From Microcaldota archaeon (GTDB lineage: Archaea > Micrarchaeota > Micrarchaeia > Anstonellales > Anstonellaceae), in contig JAHFEC010000057.1 in the NCBI GenBank assembly GCA_023248665.1, forward strand, positions 1-7,514: DNA of 7,514 nt, in the 5' to 3' direction. A model generated the notes under the pieces. It had not been told where the DNA came from and did no database searches. It saw only the letters and a program-made list of their open reading frames with translations. This document shows positions 5,901 to 7,514 of this stretch, piece after piece. Made by a program: the position numbers and the translations under genes. Position 1 is the first letter of the stretch. Each line of letters begins with the position of its first letter.

Positions 5901-6030
5901 TGAACTGGTCCCAAGGATCCACCTTGCCCAGGCAGCCGGGCAGGAAGAAGAATGAGAGGAGGAGAAAGGCGGACAGGGAAAGAGAGGCGAGGATGAACGA
6001 CGGCGAAGTCTTCCATGAGTAAAAGGACAT
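2995..6030 (-). CDS. Cys-rich surface lipoprotein: barrel-like region plus C-terminal SLT (lytic transglycosylase-like) domain
   Basis: The 1011-residue product starts with a hydrophobic signal (about 10-30) ending in LPGC, a lipobox-like site with Cys33 as the lipid anchor. I chose ATG 6028-6030 because it begins at the signal; the open frame to 6240 would overlap the upstream gene. Residues about 245-545 alternate beta and helix elements like a TIM-barrel hydrolase (PVVVWYSEGQ, GPVILTTEALLD, VDLIGVGFIAN, SVWYAVGIS, GVIGVAPYRFLD); Glu326 is a possible acid residue. This part is tentative. Residues about 775-940 match the SLT/lysozyme-like fold: VDPVFMRSIAVVESNLG with candidate catalytic Glu789, then GLGVFQ (861-866), NPFNPYDSATCG (876-887) and AAFFAAYGYRG (930-940). 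SLT enzymes cleave the glycan strands of murein, and VirB1-type members open the wall for type IV secretion. About 34 cysteines, including CQCMVC, indicate a disulfide-stabilised extracellular protein. Archaea lack murein, so the substrate is open. Confidence 0.8.
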   Translation of the reverse strand: MSFYSWKTSPSFILASLSLSAFLLLSFFFLPGCLGKVDPWDQFNSSITMYPGQFIGKQILFMADSPQGVIDGLASRGINLKDSAADLQKLTDLVAPIDPKNPPLVPSTSIDILDTRDNPYTIEKRANQLAVWVPSDCRPVGANTPCQCMVCTNDRSLWERIPLIGPLIKSLIDKKVIEASLAGSDCQFLACNRDMFSQYLGSDKPDVCTITEAGKDQPFACIPRFFMIGGGPNPGEFSLAQNYCAGRLTMPVLWATPKADAPPSLPGQSLMTCYLEKGQMPVVVWYSEGQFMDKSYFETLASRYALPDAPSSGQPYVDGPVILTTEALLDPRINPSDPNSKLSTAKLDQVADEVRAIKEKCPKCMAALALKPLFSPIDPNDPASSKLTPNLCPLDYLLAPNKDAPIMDCAKQFDMSEAQYVAARGKLARSVPNSNGNTLAGGHPLVDLIGVGFIANEDDSIPACSAEAEVGKYMSYSRAVLQAYYKPSVWYAVGISPGATNTPGCAFSPTDVGNAYDTMMGEIAGFVSSGVIGVAPYRFLDSSQGLPMACDVKSLAFVSSLDAAQWAQFSKLSSISSDDGAQTLDILKIYESAPGRVTFSAKNAAGDEMAYIAKGENGKVAVYLSGCQFGFASPSGDLHPFSSYTWFSNCQYYFTNQAPKGGNLYSPGTDVPTVISSTQQPVVFSTNGKGGVCIVADANKMIQRTFALRDAAASTPPITPPADPALRKNAAALRCGGCLASTPMPKAFCAYSNAYHFNPGACDIYPQMDAAFYSQNVDPVFMRSIAVVESNLGHVTNGVVIESGPSAPACAVSVPEGSASACARGDKSPSALIDSPSLYCTANDISSVLASKGIPPNIACGLGVFQCLDGLKSDYNPFNPYDSATCGVREFLGSSSGNRYTGMLDFVNTLREQNQYAKAEIGDGEVEWYAAFFAAYGYRGMALPRDSLMQYVPRDANDNLVKYLVDKFTELKTSNPSAYPEPAYGIKWIVTYNDGINVCGGGCLYQTCQEV

Positions 6031-6053
6031 GAACCCATCTCTTGCAGTCGCAT

Positions 6054-6093
6054 TCGATTCGTATTCGCTACTCGATTCGGATGTTTTTAATAT
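6054..6093 (-). promoter_or_regulatory. Possible promoter upstream of the lipoprotein gene, with direct repeats
   Basis: The 68-bp gap between the upstream gene and the lipoprotein start contains, on the minus strand, a TATA-like ATATTAAAAA (6093-6084). It would give a leader of about 30 nt. Just downstream the octamer TCGATTCG occurs twice on the plus strand (6054-6061 and 6072-6079), spaced 18 bp, a possible operator around the start site. The three minus-strand genes could equally be read from one upstream promoter. Confidence 0.3.
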
Positions 6094-6098
6094 CGAGC

Positions 6099-7514
6099 TT
6101 ACTCTTTCTTCTCCTCGCCGGATTTCTTCTCGCCAGGCTTGCGGACTTTGAAGCCTGCCGCCCGCTCCAGATTCTTGATGCGCTCGGATTCGTAGGCGCC
6201 GAAATACTTCTGCTCGCGGTAGCGCGTGCGCCTGTCCCATTGCATGTTCAGGTCGGAATACTGGGAGTCGATGGCTTCGCGCTTCTTCATGGATTCGGCC
6301 ACGGCCTCTCCCTTCTCGTAATCCGTGCGCTTGTCCTTGAGGCCGAATGTTTCCTTGAGAGAATCCCGGCGGCCGAGATCTTTGTGCGTGTCGCTCGTGA
6401 TTTTAGCGACATCGTGCTTGTAGCCCTTGATTTTCTCCGTCATCTCGCGCCGGGTCTCCTTGATCTCGTCCCGGCTCTTGCCTTCCATCCCGTAGACGCT
6501 CTCGCGGATCTTCTGGCTGGCGCACATCGGGCAGTAGGTGCCCTTCTCATACTGGATGCCGTGCATCGGACAGGAGGCGAGGTTGAAATGGTGGTCGGCC
6601 CATGCCACGGGCGCGACGGATTTGAGGTGGTTGACGGTGTTGTGCCAGCCCTTGACGAATACCTTTTCCCACATGCCGGACTGGCGGAGAGTGCGTTTGT
6701 ATTCCTCTTCGCTGCGGCAGAGGGGGCAGAGCGAGCCGGGCTCCAAGGGAATTCCGTGGGTGGGGCATGCGGGGGTTGAGGCGGAATTGAACAAGACGCC
6801 TTCCCGGCGGGCTTTGTGCATCTCGTAGACTCCTTTGCTCCGTTGCTCGTCGCTCAAACGCTTGTTCTTCTCGAACTCCGCTTTGAGCGCCTCCCCTTCA
6901 GCTTTCAGAGACTCATTGCCAGAGTTGAGCAGGGTGTTGATCAGGGCCTGATCGGAATTGAACCTCGTCTTTTCGACATCCTCTTTCTCCTTAGGCGTGA
7001 TCTTGCCCTCGTCATAGTAGCGGGGCGCCTCGGCATTCCACGTCTGCTTGCGCGTCCATTTTCCGACCTTTGGGAGCGGGATGTGGTGCTCTTCGGTGCC
7101 GATGTGCCGGGGCATGTGGCGCAGGATGTGGAAGCCGCCGATCCACAGCGGCGAGAGCGGGATGGCAAACGGCGTGTTCAGGAAGGAGAAGTGCTGGCGC
7201 GTCATCTCAAGATCCATGAATTTGGTCAGCATCGGAGTGTCCTTGCGGTAGACGTCGCGCGTGGAATCCATGCGCCAGTCGCGGCCCAGGCCGCCTTCGT
7301 AGTCGGGCAAGAGGCGGTTCTTGACGTTGGAGGCCCAGCCGGAAGTGGAGCTGTCGAGGGTGCGCGAGACGCGCGGGAAGAGCTCGAGCGTGTTGCCCTT
7401 GGCCATGTCCTTGAACAGCATGCCTGGTATCGTGGCCGCGCCGATGTTCTGCTGGTAGGCCCAGACCATCTCCTCCCCGCGGTGCGCACCGCCCATGGCG
7501 GAGATGTCGTAGCC
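6099..7514 (-). CDS. Partial protein with twin CPxHG zinc knuckles and charged C-terminal tail
   Basis: The C-terminal 471 residues are visible; the frame is open through the window edge, so the true start lies beyond it. I do not recognise the family. From the first visible residue there is a mixed region (about 1-150) with one mildly hydrophobic stretch (NTPFAIPLSPLWIGGFHIL, about 113-131). A Lys/Glu-rich helical region follows (about 165-235). Then come two matching metal-binding motifs, CPTHG-x8-CPLC (C250, H253, C263, C266) and CPMHG-x8-CPMC (C315, H318, C328, C331), both CxxH-x9-CxxC. The last 130 residues are charged and probably helical or coiled, ending in a Lys/Glu tail. Such CPxHG...CPxC pairs usually bind one zinc each and mediate protein or nucleic-acid contacts. 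The position directly upstream of a surface lipoprotein suggests the cytoplasmic part of an envelope complex, but the unseen N-terminus is needed to test this. Confidence 0.75.
   Translation of the reverse strand, partial: GYDISAMGGAHRGEEMVWAYQQNIGAATIPGMLFKDMAKGNTLELFPRVSRTLDSSTSGWASNVKNRLLPDYEGGLGRDWRMDSTRDVYRKDTPMLTKFMDLEMTRQHFSFLNTPFAIPLSPLWIGGFHILRHMPRHIGTEEHHIPLPKVGKWTRKQTWNAEAPRYYDEGKITPKEKEDVEKTRFNSDQALINTLLNSGNESLKAEGEALKAEFEKNKRLSDEQRSKGVYEMHKARREGVLFNSASTPACPTHGIPLEPGSLCPLCRSEEEYKRTLRQSGMWEKVFVKGWHNTVNHLKSVAPVAWADHHFNLASCPMHGIQYEKGTYCPMCASQKIRESVYGMEGKSRDEIKETRREMTEKIKGYKHDVAKITSDTHKDLGRRDSLKETFGLKDKRTDYEKGEAVAESMKKREAIDSQYSDLNMQWDRRTRYREQKYFGAYESERIKNLERAAGFKVRKPGEKKSGEEKKE

Noticed and set aside
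6031..6240. Upstream extension of the lipoprotein to a start at 6240
   Set aside because: The extension overlaps the end of the upstream gene and would put 70 polar residues before the signal peptide; ATG 6028-6030 directly precedes the signal.
6042..6779. Plus-strand open frame of 245 codons with a hydrophobic start
   Set aside because: The apparent signal peptide arises from translating an AT-rich gap and the Lys/Glu-rich tail of the opposite gene. The remainder is antisense to the zinc-knuckle protein.

Overview
The window reads as archaeal DNA, possibly from a DPANN-type lineage, although the lineage is only a guess. The main evidence is two start codons, at 1070 and 1771, each about 26 nt downstream of a clean TATA box (box A) with essentially no leader. 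A protein resembling the archaeal ADP-dependent serine kinase and a membrane protein dense in N-glycosylation sequons agree with this. Coding DNA is GC-rich and the intergenic DNA is strongly AT-rich.

Left part (1-1525). The 3' end of an IS1595/ISXO2-like transposase gene enters from the left edge and converges on a minus-strand ParB/SerK-like gene (147-959). The stop codon of that gene lies in a 16-bp tandem duplication. A short GC-rich intergenic region separates it from a divergently transcribed four-helix membrane protein of unknown function (about 1070-1525).

Middle part (1526-2251). A 245-bp gene-free stretch holds an unusual foldback: two tandem GC hairpins followed by T-runs, enclosed by two further nested inverted repeats. 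It also holds the hicB promoter. A HicB-HicA toxin-antitoxin cassette follows. The hicB antitoxin looks intact, while hicA carries a -1 frameshift at an AAAA run. A roughly 38-bp imperfect direct repeat flanks the cassette.

Right part (2252-7514, all minus strand). Three genes lie in one apparent transcription unit: a partial protein with two matching CPxHG...CPxC zinc knuckles, a 1011-residue cysteine-rich lipoprotein, and a two-helix membrane protein with six N-glycosylation sequons. The last starts at a GTGA overlap with the lipoprotein stop. The lipoprotein carries a barrel-like hydrolase region and ends in a lytic-transglycosylase (SLT/lysozyme-like) domain. Together they look like part of a cell-surface or envelope-spanning apparatus. 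A murein-hydrolase-type domain displayed on a probable archaeon is the most interesting point in the window. Its role (secretion or conjugation, attack on bacteria, or surface-polymer remodelling) cannot be decided from this sequence.
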